In this document: piece by piece, positions 14,470 to 22,644 of the stretch
Position numbering within the stretch: position 1 is the stretch's first letter
How the letters are laid out: each line of letters starts with the position of its first letter
The notes under the pieces: model-generated
What the model was told of the DNA's origin: nothing
The model's database searches: none
Seen by the model: the letters and a program-made list of their open reading frames with translations, nothing else
DNA from: Frigoribacterium sp. SL97
GTDB lineage: Bacteria > Actinomycetota > Actinomycetes > Actinomycetales > Microbacteriaceae
NCBI RefSeq assembly: GCF_026625765.1
Contig: NZ_CP113062.1
Coordinates: 3,596,001 to 3,660,000, forward strand
Reading direction: 5' to 3'
DNA: 64,000 nucleotides
Program-made: the position numbers and the translations under genes

Positions 14470-16217
14470 GATGGCCCTTCGGTCGGGGTCGTCCCGTGGT
14501 CGGGAACGCGGGACGCAGGAGGCGCGGGTCGGCTTCGTGACCCGGCCCGCCCCTCCTTCGTCTGTTGCTGTTGCGCCTGCTGGTCGTTGCGGGGGTCGTC
14601 CTGGGGCGCGTGGTCGGGACTGTGGTCGGCCGCCGAGGCCGCGGCCGCGGCGACCTGCTCGGGGGTGATGATCGGGAGCGACTGCGTCGGGGTCGTCTGC
14701 TCGGCGATCAGGGCGCTGACGTCGTGACCGGCCCAGGCGTTGACGTCGCCGCCGACGATCCAGGTGTCCTTCGAGCCGCCGCCCTGGCTGCTGTTGACGA
14801 CGAGCTGGCCCTCGGGCAGCGCGACCCGGGTCAGGCCGCCGGGCAGCACCCAGACGTCGTCGCCGTCGTGCACGGCGAAGGGCCGCAGGTCGGCGTGCCG
14901 GGGGCGGAGTCCGTCGTCGACCAGGGTCGGGATCGTGCTGAGCTGCACCACGGGTTGCGCGATCCAGCCGCGGGGGTCGCGTCGCAGCTGGGTGCGCAGG
15001 TCGTCGAGCTCGCGGCGGCTGGCGGCCGGGCCGACGACGAGGCCCTTGCCGCCCGAGCCGTCCACGGGCTTCACGACGAGCTCGTCGAGCCGGTCGAGCA
15101 CCTCGTCGAGGGCCCCGGGGTCCTCGAGCCGCCAGGTGTGCACGTTCGGCAGCAGGGCGTCCTCGCCCAGGTAGTAACGGATCAGCTCGGGCAGGTAGGT
15201 GTAGACGAGCTTGTCGTCGGCGACGCCGTTGCCCACCGCGTTCGCGATCGTCACCGTGCCGAGACGGGCGGCCATCAGGAGGCCCGGCGAGCCGAGCACC
15301 GAGTCGGCCCGGAACTGCAGCGGATCGAGGAACTCGTCGTCGACGCGGCGGTAGATCACGTCGACGCGTTCGGGTCCGCCGGTGGTCCGCATGAAGACCC
15401 GGCCGCCGGAGCAGTAGAGGTCGCGGCCCTCGACCAGCTCGACGCCCATCAGGCGGGCCAGCAGCGTGTGCTCGTAGTAGGCCGAGTTGAACACCCCGGG
15501 GGTCAGCACGACGACGGTCGGTTCGTCGACTCCCGAGGGGGCGCTCTTCTTCAGGGCGGCGAGCAGCCGGTTGGGATAATCGCCCACCGGCCGCACGCGC
15601 ATCGAGACGAACAGCTCGGGCAGCGTCTGCGCCATGACGCGACGGTTCGAGATGACGTAGCTGACGCCGCTCGGGACGCGCACGTTGTCCTCGAGCACGC
15701 GCCAGGCTCCGGCCTCGTCCCGGACCAGGTCGATGCCGCTGACCTGGATGCGCACGCCGTTGGCCGGGTCGATGCCGCTCGCCTGCCGGTGGAAGTGGCT
15801 CGAGCTCGTGATGAGGCTCGCGGGGATGACCCCGTCGGCGATGGCGGTCTGCGGGCCGTAGACGTCGGCGAGGAACGCCTCGAGGGCCTTGACCCGCTGC
15901 TTGATGCCGCGCTCGACGGTGGTCCACTCGGCGTGCTCGACGACCCGGGGTACGGCGTCGAGCGGGAACGGCCGCTCCTCGCCGGCGAAGTCGAAGGTGA
16001 CGCCCTGCGCCAGGTACGAGTCGGCCAGCGCCGCGGTGCGGCCGCGCAGGTCGTCCTGCGTCATGCCCTCGAGGGTCGCGTGGATCTCGTGGTACGCCCG
16101 ACGGGGCGTGCCGTCGCGCTCGAACATCTCGTCCCACGCGGCGGCCGGCGGGCGGGCGCCGGTCGCCCGGGCCGCGGCACCCGTGGTGGTCGCGTATCCC
16201 TCGAAGAGCTCACCCAT
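14463..16217 (-). CDS. Circularly permuted ATP-grasp protein (type 2; DUF404/DUF407)
   Basis: The 584-residue protein starts MGELFEGYATTTGAAARATG with AAWDEMFERDGTPRRAYHEI following. It has the conserved blocks of the permuted ATP-grasp ligases: HFHRQASGIDPANGVRIQVS, WRVLEDNVRVPSGVSYVISN, AVGNGVADDKLVYTYLPELI, and the nucleotide-binding ELVVKPVDGSGGKGLVVGP. VVNSSQGGGSKDTWIVGG follows. It should activate a carboxylate with ATP and ligate it to an amine. The last 60 residues are not part of the domain: they are Asp/Gln-rich and translate a dispersed-repeat hairpin (14512-14562). The stop overlaps the alpha-E start. It is the first gene of the operon, with a terminal promoter region at 16218-16413 shared divergently with a small gene. 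Confidence 0.95.
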   Translation of the reverse strand: MGELFEGYATTTGAAARATGARPPAAAWDEMFERDGTPRRAYHEIHATLEGMTQDDLRGRTAALADSYLAQGVTFDFAGEERPFPLDAVPRVVEHAEWTTVERGIKQRVKALEAFLADVYGPQTAIADGVIPASLITSSSHFHRQASGIDPANGVRIQVSGIDLVRDEAGAWRVLEDNVRVPSGVSYVISNRRVMAQTLPELFVSMRVRPVGDYPNRLLAALKKSAPSGVDEPTVVVLTPGVFNSAYYEHTLLARLMGVELVEGRDLYCSGGRVFMRTTGGPERVDVIYRRVDDEFLDPLQFRADSVLGSPGLLMAARLGTVTIANAVGNGVADDKLVYTYLPELIRYYLGEDALLPNVHTWRLEDPGALDEVLDRLDELVVKPVDGSGGKGLVVGPAASRRELDDLRTQLRRDPRGWIAQPVVQLSTIPTLVDDGLRPRHADLRPFAVHDGDDVWVLPGGLTRVALPEGQLVVNSSQGGGSKDTWIVGGDVNAWAGHDVSALIAEQTTPTQSLPIITPEQVAAAAASAADHSPDHAPQDDPRNDQQAQQQQTKEGRAGSRSRPAPPASRVPDHGTTPTEGPSC

Positions 16218-16413
16218 GGCTCGACGCTAGCCAGGAGGTGTTGCCGGGGTGTTTCCGTCGTGCGGCGGGGGTGTGTCGGGGTGGAGCCCGGCGAGGGAGG
16301 GGACAAAAGCGAACACCGGGAACTTCCCACCAATCCGATTTGTAACAGAGAACTCCCAGGAGGAATAGCGTCACCCCCGAACGACAAGAACGTCCCACCG
16401 GGAGGACCACCAC

Positions 16414-16626
16414 ATGCGCTTCAAGTACCTCGTCATCGCTCTCATCGCGTTCCTCGCGTACACCTACGGCGCCAAGGCCGGAAAGGGCCGCTACAAGGAG
16501 ATCAGCAACTTCTTCGGCTCGTTCTGGAACGACCCCAAGGTGAAGAAGGCGCGTGCCCAGGCCAAGAAGGACGTCACCAAGGCCCGCAAGGCCGCGGTGA
16601 AGAAGGCCCGCAAGGCCGCGCACTAG
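16414..16626 (+). CDS. Small membrane-anchored lysine-rich protein (70 aa)
   Basis: The ATG at 16414 is preceded by GGGAGG. The first 20 residues form one hydrophobic helix (YLVIALIAFLAYTYGA). The rest is strongly basic, with a GKGRYKEISNFFGSFWNDPK stretch and an Ala/Lys repeat near the C-terminus (KKARAQAKKDVTKARKAAVK, ending KKARKAAH). The Lys/Ala repeats resemble bacterial histone H1-like tails. The topology predicts a basic tail on the cytoplasmic side. Role unknown; membrane tethering of nucleic acid or stabilising an envelope complex are possibilities only. A hairpin terminator follows two bases after the stop. Confidence 0.75.
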   Translation: MRFKYLVIALIAFLAYTYGAKAGKGRYKEISNFFGSFWNDPKVKKARAQAKKDVTKARKAAVKKARKAAH

Positions 16627-16627
16627 T

Positions 16628-16653
16628 CCTCTCGACCGCTGGGGCCCGAGAGG
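16628..16653 (+). terminator. Hairpin after the lysine-rich small gene
   Basis: CCTCTCG pairs with CGAGAGG across a 12-base loop directly after the stop codon; the following bases are C/T-rich. Confidence 0.5.
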
Positions 16654-16773
16654 ACGACCTTCTCACGGGCCTCTTCGCATGCGGTCGTCACCCAGACCCC
16701 GCTGACACGCACCCGACCCCGACCGTCTCAGCAGCACCCGCGCACTCCGCGCACCAACGAAAAGGACCACATC

Positions 16774-17043
16774 ATGGGCTTCCTCGCCTTCATCCTCCTC
16801 GGCCTCATCGCCGGCGCCATCGCCAAGCTCATCCTCCCCGGCCGTCAGGGCGGCGGCTGGATCGCCACCCTGATCCTCGGTGTCATCGGCGCCCTCATCG
16901 GTGGCTGGATCGGCGGAGCCGTCTTCAACGTCGGCTACGACGGCTTCTTCAGCATCCAGAGCTGGATCATCGCGATCCTCGGTGCGCTCGTCGTCCTCGT
17001 CATCTGGGGCTTCATCACCGGTCGCAAGGGCAGCCGCGCGTAA
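16774..17043 (+). CDS. GlsB/YeaQ/YmgE family stress-response membrane protein
   Basis: The 89-residue product matches the Transglycosylase-associated/GlsB family: FILLGLIAGAIAKLILPGRQ, GGGWIATLILGVIGALIGGW and a final helix (IAILGALVVLVIWGFITGRK), giving three membrane helices with conserved glycines. Family members are small inner-membrane proteins induced by envelope, acid or osmotic stress; their biochemistry is not settled. AAAAGGACC upstream of the ATG is a good ribosome site. It stands as its own unit, with a strong hairpin immediately downstream. Confidence 0.93.
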   Translation: MGFLAFILLGLIAGAIAKLILPGRQGGGWIATLILGVIGALIGGWIGGAVFNVGYDGFFSIQSWIIAILGALVVLVIWGFITGRKGSRA

Positions 17044-17058
17044 GCAGCTCCCCCGCAC

Positions 17059-17104
17059 CACGACAGAGCGGGCCGTCCCTCCGGGGGCGGCCCGCTCCGT
17101 CGTG
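17059..17104 (+). terminator. Strong GC-rich terminator hairpin
   Basis: CACGAC pairs with GTCGTG and, after small mismatches, GCGGGCCG with CGGCCCGC. It lies between the GlsB gene stop (17043) and the next gene start (17149). Confidence 0.65.
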
Positions 17105-17148
17105 CCCGGGGCGGGTGCGGGTGCCGTGGCGGGTGCGAGACTCGGGGC

Positions 17149-17889
17149 ATGTGGACGCAGAACCGGCCCGACCCCGACGCCGAGGTGCCGGAGGCGGTGG
17201 TCACGGCCGCGCGCGGCGACGCCATCACCGCGGTGTGGCGCAACGAGGCCGGCGGCACCACCTACCGCCTGGGCGAGGGCCCGACCCGGCGCTTCGTGAA
17301 GTGGGCCCCGCACGGCAGCGGCCTCGACCTGCACGCCGAGGAGATGCGGCTGCGGTGGGTCGTCGACTTCACCCCCGCCCCCCGCGTGCTCGAGATCGGC
17401 GGTGACGACGAGGGCGAGTACCTCGTCACGGCGGGCGTGCCCGGGCACAGCGCCGTCGACCTGCTCCGGGCCGCGGACCCGGCGACCGCCGTGCGCGAGG
17501 CGGGACGGGGGCTGAGGCGACTGCACGACGCGTTGCCGGTCGACGAGTGCCCGTTCAGCTGGTCGGTGGACGACCGGATCGCGACCAGCGAGAAGGCGCG
17601 CGCCGTGCCTCCTGACCTCGGCGACCCGCCGCCCGTCGACCTCCTCGTCGTGTGCCACGGCGACCCGTGCGTGCCCAACACGCTGATCGGCGACGACGGC
17701 CTCTGGTCGGGGCACGTCGACTTCGACGCCCTCGGCGTCGCCGACCGCTGGGCCGACCTCGCCGTCGCGACGATGAGCCTCGGCTGGAACCACGGCCCCG
17801 GCTTCGAGCAGACCTTCCTCGACGCGTACGGCGTCGCCGACGACCCCGTCCGCACGGCGTACTACCGGGCGCTCTGGGCCGCGACGTGA
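17149..17889 (+). CDS. Aminoglycoside 3'-phosphotransferase-like kinase (APH family)
   Basis: The 246-residue protein has the APH/choline-kinase fold signatures. The catalytic loop reads VVCHGDPCVPNTLIGDDGLW (HGDxCxPN, with the Asp as base), and the metal-binding loop reads GHVDFDALGVADRWADLAVA (D.xxxG.xDR..D). The N-terminal lysine for ATP binding is in RRFVKWAPHG. The 'HGDPCVPN' and 'GVADRWADLA' blocks are closest to the APH(3') branch of antibiotic kinases. Chromosomal relatives in soil and plant actinobacteria often have no tested substrate, so resistance is only a possibility. It is close to the usual 260 residues. Transcribed alone, followed by a large palindrome. Confidence 0.85.
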   Translation: MWTQNRPDPDAEVPEAVVTAARGDAITAVWRNEAGGTTYRLGEGPTRRFVKWAPHGSGLDLHAEEMRLRWVVDFTPAPRVLEIGGDDEGEYLVTAGVPGHSAVDLLRAADPATAVREAGRGLRRLHDALPVDECPFSWSVDDRIATSEKARAVPPDLGDPPPVDLLVVCHGDPCVPNTLIGDDGLWSGHVDFDALGVADRWADLAVATMSLGWNHGPGFEQTFLDAYGVADDPVRTAYYRALWAAT

Positions 17890-17916
17890 GCCGGATCGCG
17901 CCGTGTCGCGGGTCAC

Positions 17917-17978
17917 GACGCCACGATGTGGGCACCGCGCCACGATTAAACATGGCGGCGTGACCACATCGTGGCGTC
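17917..17978. repeat. Large palindrome between the kinase and ppc genes
   Basis: Two 15-bp arms (GACGCCACGATGTGG and its exact complement) enclose 32 bases that themselves contain a second, imperfect pair (CACCGCGCC / GGCGGCGTG). It lies 27 bases after the kinase stop. It belongs structurally to the nested palindromes at 31.2, 45.1, 46.4, 50.8, 57.2 and 58.1 kb, although the arm sequence differs. Terminator function is inferred from position. Confidence 0.7.
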
Positions 17979-18009
17979 ATGGAGCGCCCGGGTCGTCCAA
18001 GATGGTGCG

Positions 18010-20724
18010 GTGACCGACATCGAGACCACACGACGACACGACGGCAGCCGTGACGACATCAGCGGCGCCGTCGACGGCAGCCTCCGTCAGGACGTCAGCT
18101 ACCTCGGCAGCCTGCTCGGCCGGGTGCTGCGCGAATCCGGCGGCGACGAACTCTTCCAGGCCGTCGAGGACGTCCGGGCCGCCGTCATCGCCGCCTACGA
18201 GGGAGCCGACGACGCGAGCCTCGACGACGCCCAGCGCCTCGTCGACGCCCTCGACCAGGGGCTCGCCGAGCAGGTCGCCCGCGCCTTCACCTGCTACTTC
18301 CACCTCAGCAACCTCGCGGAAGAACACCACCGCGTCCGCGTGCTGCGCCGCCGCGGCAGCGAGGCGAGCGCCGCGGGCGACTCGGTCTCGGCCACGCTGC
18401 GCCAGCTCACCGAGGAGGTCGGGGCCGAGGAGGCCTCCAAACGGCTCGACGCGCTGCGCTTCCACCCCGTGCTCACCGCGCACCCGACCGAGGCCCGCCG
18501 CCGTGCGGTCGCGTCGAGCATCCGTCGGATCAGCGACCTGATGACCGACCGCGACCGGCTCGAGAACGACGTGGCCGTGGCCGAGGCCGAACGCCGCCTC
18601 CTCGAGGAGGTCGACACGCTCTGGCGCACCTCGCCGATCCGTACCACGCGGCCGACCCCGCTCGACGAGGTCCGCACGGCCATGAGCATCTTCGACCAGA
18701 CGCTCTTCGAGATCGTGCCGCAGGTCTACCGCCTGCTCGACGACCGCCTGCTCGGGGACGCCGCCGGCCGCGAACCCGCCGTCGCCCCCGCCTTCATGCG
18801 CCTCGGCACCTGGATCGGCGGAGACCGCGACGGCAACCCGCACGTGACCGCCGAGGTCACCCGGGCCGCCGCAGACATCGCCGCCGAGCACGTGCTGCTG
18901 GGGCTGCACCGCGCGACCACCCGCATCGGCGGCACCCTGACCCTCGACGAGGCCGAGACCCCGGCCTCCGCCGAGCTGGTGTCCCTCGCGGAGGCGCAGC
19001 GCCGGATGGACGCGGACGTCGCGTCCCGCATCGGCGTGCGCTCGCCCCACGAGCTGCACCGCCGGGTGCTCATGTTCGTCGCGGCCCGCATCGACGCCAC
19101 CCGTCGCGAAGGGGCCCCGCTCGCCTACGGCCACCCCGACGAGCTGCTCGCCGACCTGCGGGTCGTGCAGCAGTCGCTGCGCGCGGCCGGCGCCCACCGC
19201 AGCGCCAACGGCGACCTGCAGGGCCTCGTCTGGCAGGTCGAGACCTTCGGGTTCCACCTCGCCGAGCTCGAGGTGCGCCAGCACTCGCAGGTGCACCGGA
19301 CGGCCCTCGCCGAGCTGCGGGCGGCCGATCCCGTGGCCGGCGGGGCGCAGGCGCCCGGCGGCGACGCCGGGTCCGACACCGCGCCTCCTGCACGCAGCGA
19401 GACGACCGACGAGGTGCTCGCGGTGTTCCGCACGATCGCCGACCTGCAGAAGCGCTACGGCGTGCGCGCCGCGTCGCGCTACATCGTGTCGTTCACGCAG
19501 TCGTCGGCCGACCTGGCCACCGTCTACGAGCTCGCCGAGCGCGCGATGGGCGACGAGCCCGCACCCGTGCTCGACGTGATCCCGCTGTTCGAGACGTTCG
19601 CCGACCTCGAGGCCAGCACGCGCATCCTCGACGAGGCCCTGCAGACCGAGGCGGTGCAGAAGCGCCTCGCGGCGACCGGTCGCCGCCTCGAGGTCATGCT
19701 GGGCTACTCGGACTCGTCGAAGGACGTCGGGCCCGTCTCGGCGACCTTCGCGCTCTACTCCGCCCAGGCCCGCATCGCCGACTGGGCCGCCGAGAACGAC
19801 ATCGAGCTGACGCTGTTCCACGGTCGCGGCGGCGCCCTCGGCCGCGGCGGCGGACCGGCGAACGAGGCCGTGCTGGCTCAGCCGCCGGCATCGGTCGACG
19901 GTCGCTTCAAGATCACCGAGCAGGGCGAGGTCATCTTCGCCCAGTACGGCAACAAGACCATCGCCGCCCGGCACGTCGAGCAGATGGCCGCGGCCACCCT
20001 GCTGGCCTCGAGCCCGTCGAACGAACAGGCCAACGCGACGGCCGCCACCCGGTTCGCCGAGGTCGCCTCCACGATGGACGTCGCCTCACGCGAGGCGTTC
20101 TTCGGCCTCGTCAAGGCCGACGGCTTCGCCTCGTGGTTCGCGGCCGTCACCCCGATGGAGGAGGTCGGACTGCTCGCGCTGGGTTCCCGTCCCGCCCGTC
20201 GAGGCCTCTCGGTCGAGTCCCTCGAGGACCTCCGGGCGATCCCCTGGGTCTTCGCCTGGACGCAGGCCCGCATCAACCTCGCCGGCTGGTACGGCCTGGG
20301 GTCGGCCCTCGAGGCCGTGGGCGACCTCGACCTGCTCCGTGAGGCCTACGCGACCTGGCCGCTCTTCTCGGCGATGATCAAGAACGTCGAGATGTCGCTC
20401 GCCAAGACCGACGAGCACATCGCCCGCGAGTACCTGGCGCTGGCCGACCGCGACGACCTCGCCGGACGCGTCCTCGACGAGATGGCCCGCACGCGCAAGT
20501 GGGTGCTCGCGGTCAGCGGCCACGGCGAGGTGCTCGACGGCCGCCCGGTGCTCAGCCGCGCGGTGCGTCTGCGGTCGCCCTACGTCGACGCGCTCTCGCT
20601 GCTGCAGCTGCGCGCCCTGCGGGCGATCCGCGTCGCGGGCGGAGGCGACCCGGCGGACGCCGACCACCGCCTGCTGCTGCTGAGCGTCAACGGGATCGCC
20701 GCCGGGCTGCAGAACACGGGCTGA
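18010..20724 (+). CDS. ppc: Phosphoenolpyruvate carboxylase
   Basis: The enzyme adds bicarbonate to phosphoenolpyruvate to form oxaloacetate, refilling the TCA cycle. At 904 residues it is full length. Seen in order: LRFHPVLTAHPTEARRRAVA with the catalytic histidine near residue 160, TWIGGDRDGNPHVTAEVTRA, the second active-site region YSDSSKDVGPVSATFALYSA, the flexible loop LFHGRGGALGRGGGPANEAV, FKITEQGEVIFAQYG, and the conserved C-terminus LLSVNGIAAGLQNTG. I took the GTG at 18010 because earlier codons fall in the upstream palindrome. A 20-residue insertion around residue 455 (VAGGAQAPGGDAGSDTAPPA) includes a translated dispersed repeat. The ribosome site is weak. Confidence 0.97.
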   Translation: MTDIETTRRHDGSRDDISGAVDGSLRQDVSYLGSLLGRVLRESGGDELFQAVEDVRAAVIAAYEGADDASLDDAQRLVDALDQGLAEQVARAFTCYFHLSNLAEEHHRVRVLRRRGSEASAAGDSVSATLRQLTEEVGAEEASKRLDALRFHPVLTAHPTEARRRAVASSIRRISDLMTDRDRLENDVAVAEAERRLLEEVDTLWRTSPIRTTRPTPLDEVRTAMSIFDQTLFEIVPQVYRLLDDRLLGDAAGREPAVAPAFMRLGTWIGGDRDGNPHVTAEVTRAAADIAAEHVLLGLHRATTRIGGTLTLDEAETPASAELVSLAEAQRRMDADVASRIGVRSPHELHRRVLMFVAARIDATRREGAPLAYGHPDELLADLRVVQQSLRAAGAHRSANGDLQGLVWQVETFGFHLAELEVRQHSQVHRTALAELRAADPVAGGAQAPGGDAGSDTAPPARSETTDEVLAVFRTIADLQKRYGVRAASRYIVSFTQSSADLATVYELAERAMGDEPAPVLDVIPLFETFADLEASTRILDEALQTEAVQKRLAATGRRLEVMLGYSDSSKDVGPVSATFALYSAQARIADWAAENDIELTLFHGRGGALGRGGGPANEAVLAQPPASVDGRFKITEQGEVIFAQYGNKTIAARHVEQMAAATLLASSPSNEQANATAATRFAEVASTMDVASREAFFGLVKADGFASWFAAVTPMEEVGLLALGSRPARRGLSVESLEDLRAIPWVFAWTQARINLAGWYGLGSALEAVGDLDLLREAYATWPLFSAMIKNVEMSLAKTDEHIAREYLALADRDDLAGRVLDEMARTRKWVLAVSGHGEVLDGRPVLSRAVRLRSPYVDALSLLQLRALRAIRVAGGGDPADADHRLLLLSVNGIAAGLQNTG

Positions 20725-20733
20725 CGCCCGGAG

Positions 20734-20792
20734 GCAGGACGCAGGAGGCGCGGGCGGGGTCGTCGACCCGGCCCGCGCCGCCTGCGTCCTGC
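20734..20792. terminator. Very strong bidirectional terminator built on the dispersed 10-mer
   Basis: A 12-bp stem (GCAGGACGCAGG / CCTGCGTCCTGC) continues after one mismatch with a 9-bp stem (GGCGCGGGC / GCCCGCGCC). It sits between the convergent ppc and dehydrogenase genes. One arm contains the repeat at 20744. Confidence 0.8.
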
Positions 20793-20803
20793 GCCTGCGC
20801 CGG

Positions 20804-21766
20804 TCAGGCGAGCAGCTGCTCGCTGAGCGCCCAGAGGCGGTCGGACTGCTCGGGGTCGAGGGCGTAGTCCTTGACGCCGCGACCGCGGGCGTCCTCGCGG
20901 AACGGCTCGGCCTCGGCGACGTCCTCGAAGTAGCGGGCCCCGACGCCCTCGGCGAGGGGGTGGACGGCCACGAAGACCGACGTCGCGGCCCCCTGCTGCG
21001 TCGACTTGAACGCCGGGTTGGGGGTGCCGTCCTCGTCGATCCAGCCGCGGTCGAGCATCTCCTGCTTGGGCAGGTGGCGCTGCAGCGGCGTCATGATGCC
21101 GCCCGGGTGCACGGCGTTGGCGAGCACGCCGTCGTCGGCCCAGCGCTGCGTGACGCCGACCGCGAAGAGCGAGTTCGCGGTCTTCGACTGGCCGTAGGCC
21201 GACCACGGGTCGTACTCGCGACGCTCGAACATCACGTCGTCGAACACGACGGGCGAGAAGTGGTGGCCGGTCGAGCTGAGCGACACGAGTCGCGACGGGG
21301 TGCCCGAGGCCTGGGCGCCCTCGACCAGGGCTCCTCGGAGCGCGTTCGCGAGGGCGAAGTGACCGAGGTGGTTGTTGCTGAACTGGAGTTCCCACCCCTC
21401 GGGGGTGCGGGTCTCGGGCGTGGCCATGATGCCGGCGTTGTCGATGAGCACGTCGAGCGGGCCCTGCCACGCGTCGGCGAAGGCCTGCAGGGTGTCGCGC
21501 TTCTCGAGGTCGAGGATCGCGGCACGGACGGTGCCGCCGCCGTCGCCGGTGCTCTCGCGGATGTCGGCGACGGCCTGCTCTCCCTGTTCGGGGCGGCGCA
21601 CGGCGAGGGTCACGTCGGCGCCGGCGGCGACGAGGGAGCGGGCGGTCTCGATGCCGATGCCGGACGCGGCGCCGGTCACGACGATGCGCCTGCCGGTCAG
21701 GTCGAGGCCGTCGACGACCTCGTCCGCGGTGGTGGCGGCGCTGAAGGGGGTGGTGATGCGAGTCAT
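20804..21766 (-). CDS. Short-chain dehydrogenase/reductase
   Basis: The 320-residue product has a 25-residue N-terminal extension and then the SDR core: RIVVTGAASGIGIETARSLV, DVLIDNAGIMATPETRTPEG, SRLVSLSSTGHHFSPVVFDD with the catalytic Ser, and WSAYGQSKTANSLFAVGVTQ with the YxxxK pair. HPGGIMTPLQRHLPK follows. It is of the same retinol-dehydrogenase-like branch as the enzyme at 1995, but too divergent to be a recent duplicate. Cofactor NAD(P)H, substrate unknown. The downstream end is closed by the strong terminator. The next gene upstream (CDP-alcohol transferase) has its own 3' end 69 bases away on the same strand. Confidence 0.93.
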   Translation of the reverse strand: MTRITTPFSAATTADEVVDGLDLTGRRIVVTGAASGIGIETARSLVAAGADVTLAVRRPEQGEQAVADIRESTGDGGGTVRAAILDLEKRDTLQAFADAWQGPLDVLIDNAGIMATPETRTPEGWELQFSNNHLGHFALANALRGALVEGAQASGTPSRLVSLSSTGHHFSPVVFDDVMFERREYDPWSAYGQSKTANSLFAVGVTQRWADDGVLANAVHPGGIMTPLQRHLPKQEMLDRGWIDEDGTPNPAFKSTQQGAATSVFVAVHPLAEGVGARYFEDVAEAEPFREDARGRGVKDYALDPEQSDRLWALSEQLLA

Positions 21767-21835
21767 GGGGTCGACGCTACGCCCGGGCCCCGGGCGGGCG
21801 GTCAGTCCCCGGACGGGCGGTCGGGCCCCGGACCG

Positions 21836-22462
21836 TCAGGCGGTACGGCGGGCGCGACGGGTGCGGACGAGTGCCGCGGCGTAGAGGACGGCGGCGACCC
21901 AGTGGCCGACGAGTCCGGCCCAGAGCACCACGAGGCCGATCGTGCGGGCGACGGCACCGGCGTCGGCGAGCGGGGCCGACGACGCGCCTCCCGATCCGCC
22001 GAACTGGTCCACGACCGCGGCCGCGACCAGCACGAGCAGCAGCCCGACGAAGATGAGCGCGGTGCGGATCTTGCCGACCCACGTCACCGGGAACGAGGCC
22101 CCGGCCAGCACGAACAGGGCGTAGGCGCTCAGCAGCAGATCGGGCACGAGCAGCAGCGGCAGGACCGGCCACGGCACGAGACCGCCCGCGACGAACGCGA
22201 TGACGACGACGATCACGGTGATGCGGTCCGCCACCGGGTCGAGCCACCGGCCGAGCTCGGAGGTGGTGTTCGTCCGGCGGGCGATGAACCCGTCGAGGAA
22301 GTCGGTCACGAAGACGACCGCGATGACGACCATCGCCGACCAGTAGTGCTGCCCCACGATCAACACGAGGAACACCGGCAGCAGCAGCAGCCGGGCCGCC
22401 GAGATGGCGTTGGGCACGGTGCGCCATTCGTCCTGTCGGAACAGCTTGTCGACGAGCGTCAC
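21836..22462 (-). CDS. CDP-alcohol phosphatidyltransferase family protein
   Basis: The 208-residue membrane protein carries the family motif in full, DGxxARxxxxxxxxGxxxDxxxD, as DFLDGFIARRTNTTSELGRW followed by LDPVADR near residues 55-80. About six membrane helices follow. Such enzymes transfer a phosphatidyl group from CDP-diacylglycerol to an alcohol (glycerol phosphate, inositol phosphate or another phospholipid). The length and start (LVDKLFRQDEWRTVPNAIS) are those of a PgsA-like paralogue common in actinobacteria; the acceptor cannot be told from sequence. Acts in the cytoplasmic membrane. Confidence 0.92.
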   Translation of the reverse strand: MTLVDKLFRQDEWRTVPNAISAARLLLLPVFLVLIVGQHYWSAMVVIAVVFVTDFLDGFIARRTNTTSELGRWLDPVADRITVIVVVIAFVAGGLVPWPVLPLLLVPDLLLSAYALFVLAGASFPVTWVGKIRTALIFVGLLLVLVAAAVVDQFGGSGGASSAPLADAGAVARTIGLVVLWAGLVGHWVAAVLYAAALVRTRRARRTA

Positions 22463-22602
22463 GGGGCCCCCTCTGCACGATCGCGCGGACCGTCGGTGCC
22501 GGTCGCACCGATCACACCCGAGGAGGCGCGGGTCGCGCCCCCGAGATCGCCTCGAGTCTACGGGTGCCCCGCTCCCGACCCGAGGACGCCTTCGCCGTCC
22601 GG

Positions 22603-22644
22603 CGGTGCCGTCAGGCGGCGCCGCCAGACGGTGCCGTCAGGCGG
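22603..22644. repeat. Direct 16-bp repeat with central palindrome
   Basis: CGGTGCCGTCAGGCGG occurs at 22603-22618 and 22629-22644 with a third partial copy following. The perfect palindrome GGCGGCGCCGCC lies between them. The array covers the last codons and the 3' end of the HhH gene and may form a terminator. Confidence 0.5.

Noticed and set aside
17149..17889. Clinical-type aminoglycoside resistance gene
   Set aside because: The motifs show an APH-fold kinase, but no mobile-element context and base composition equal to its neighbours; substrate cannot be inferred.
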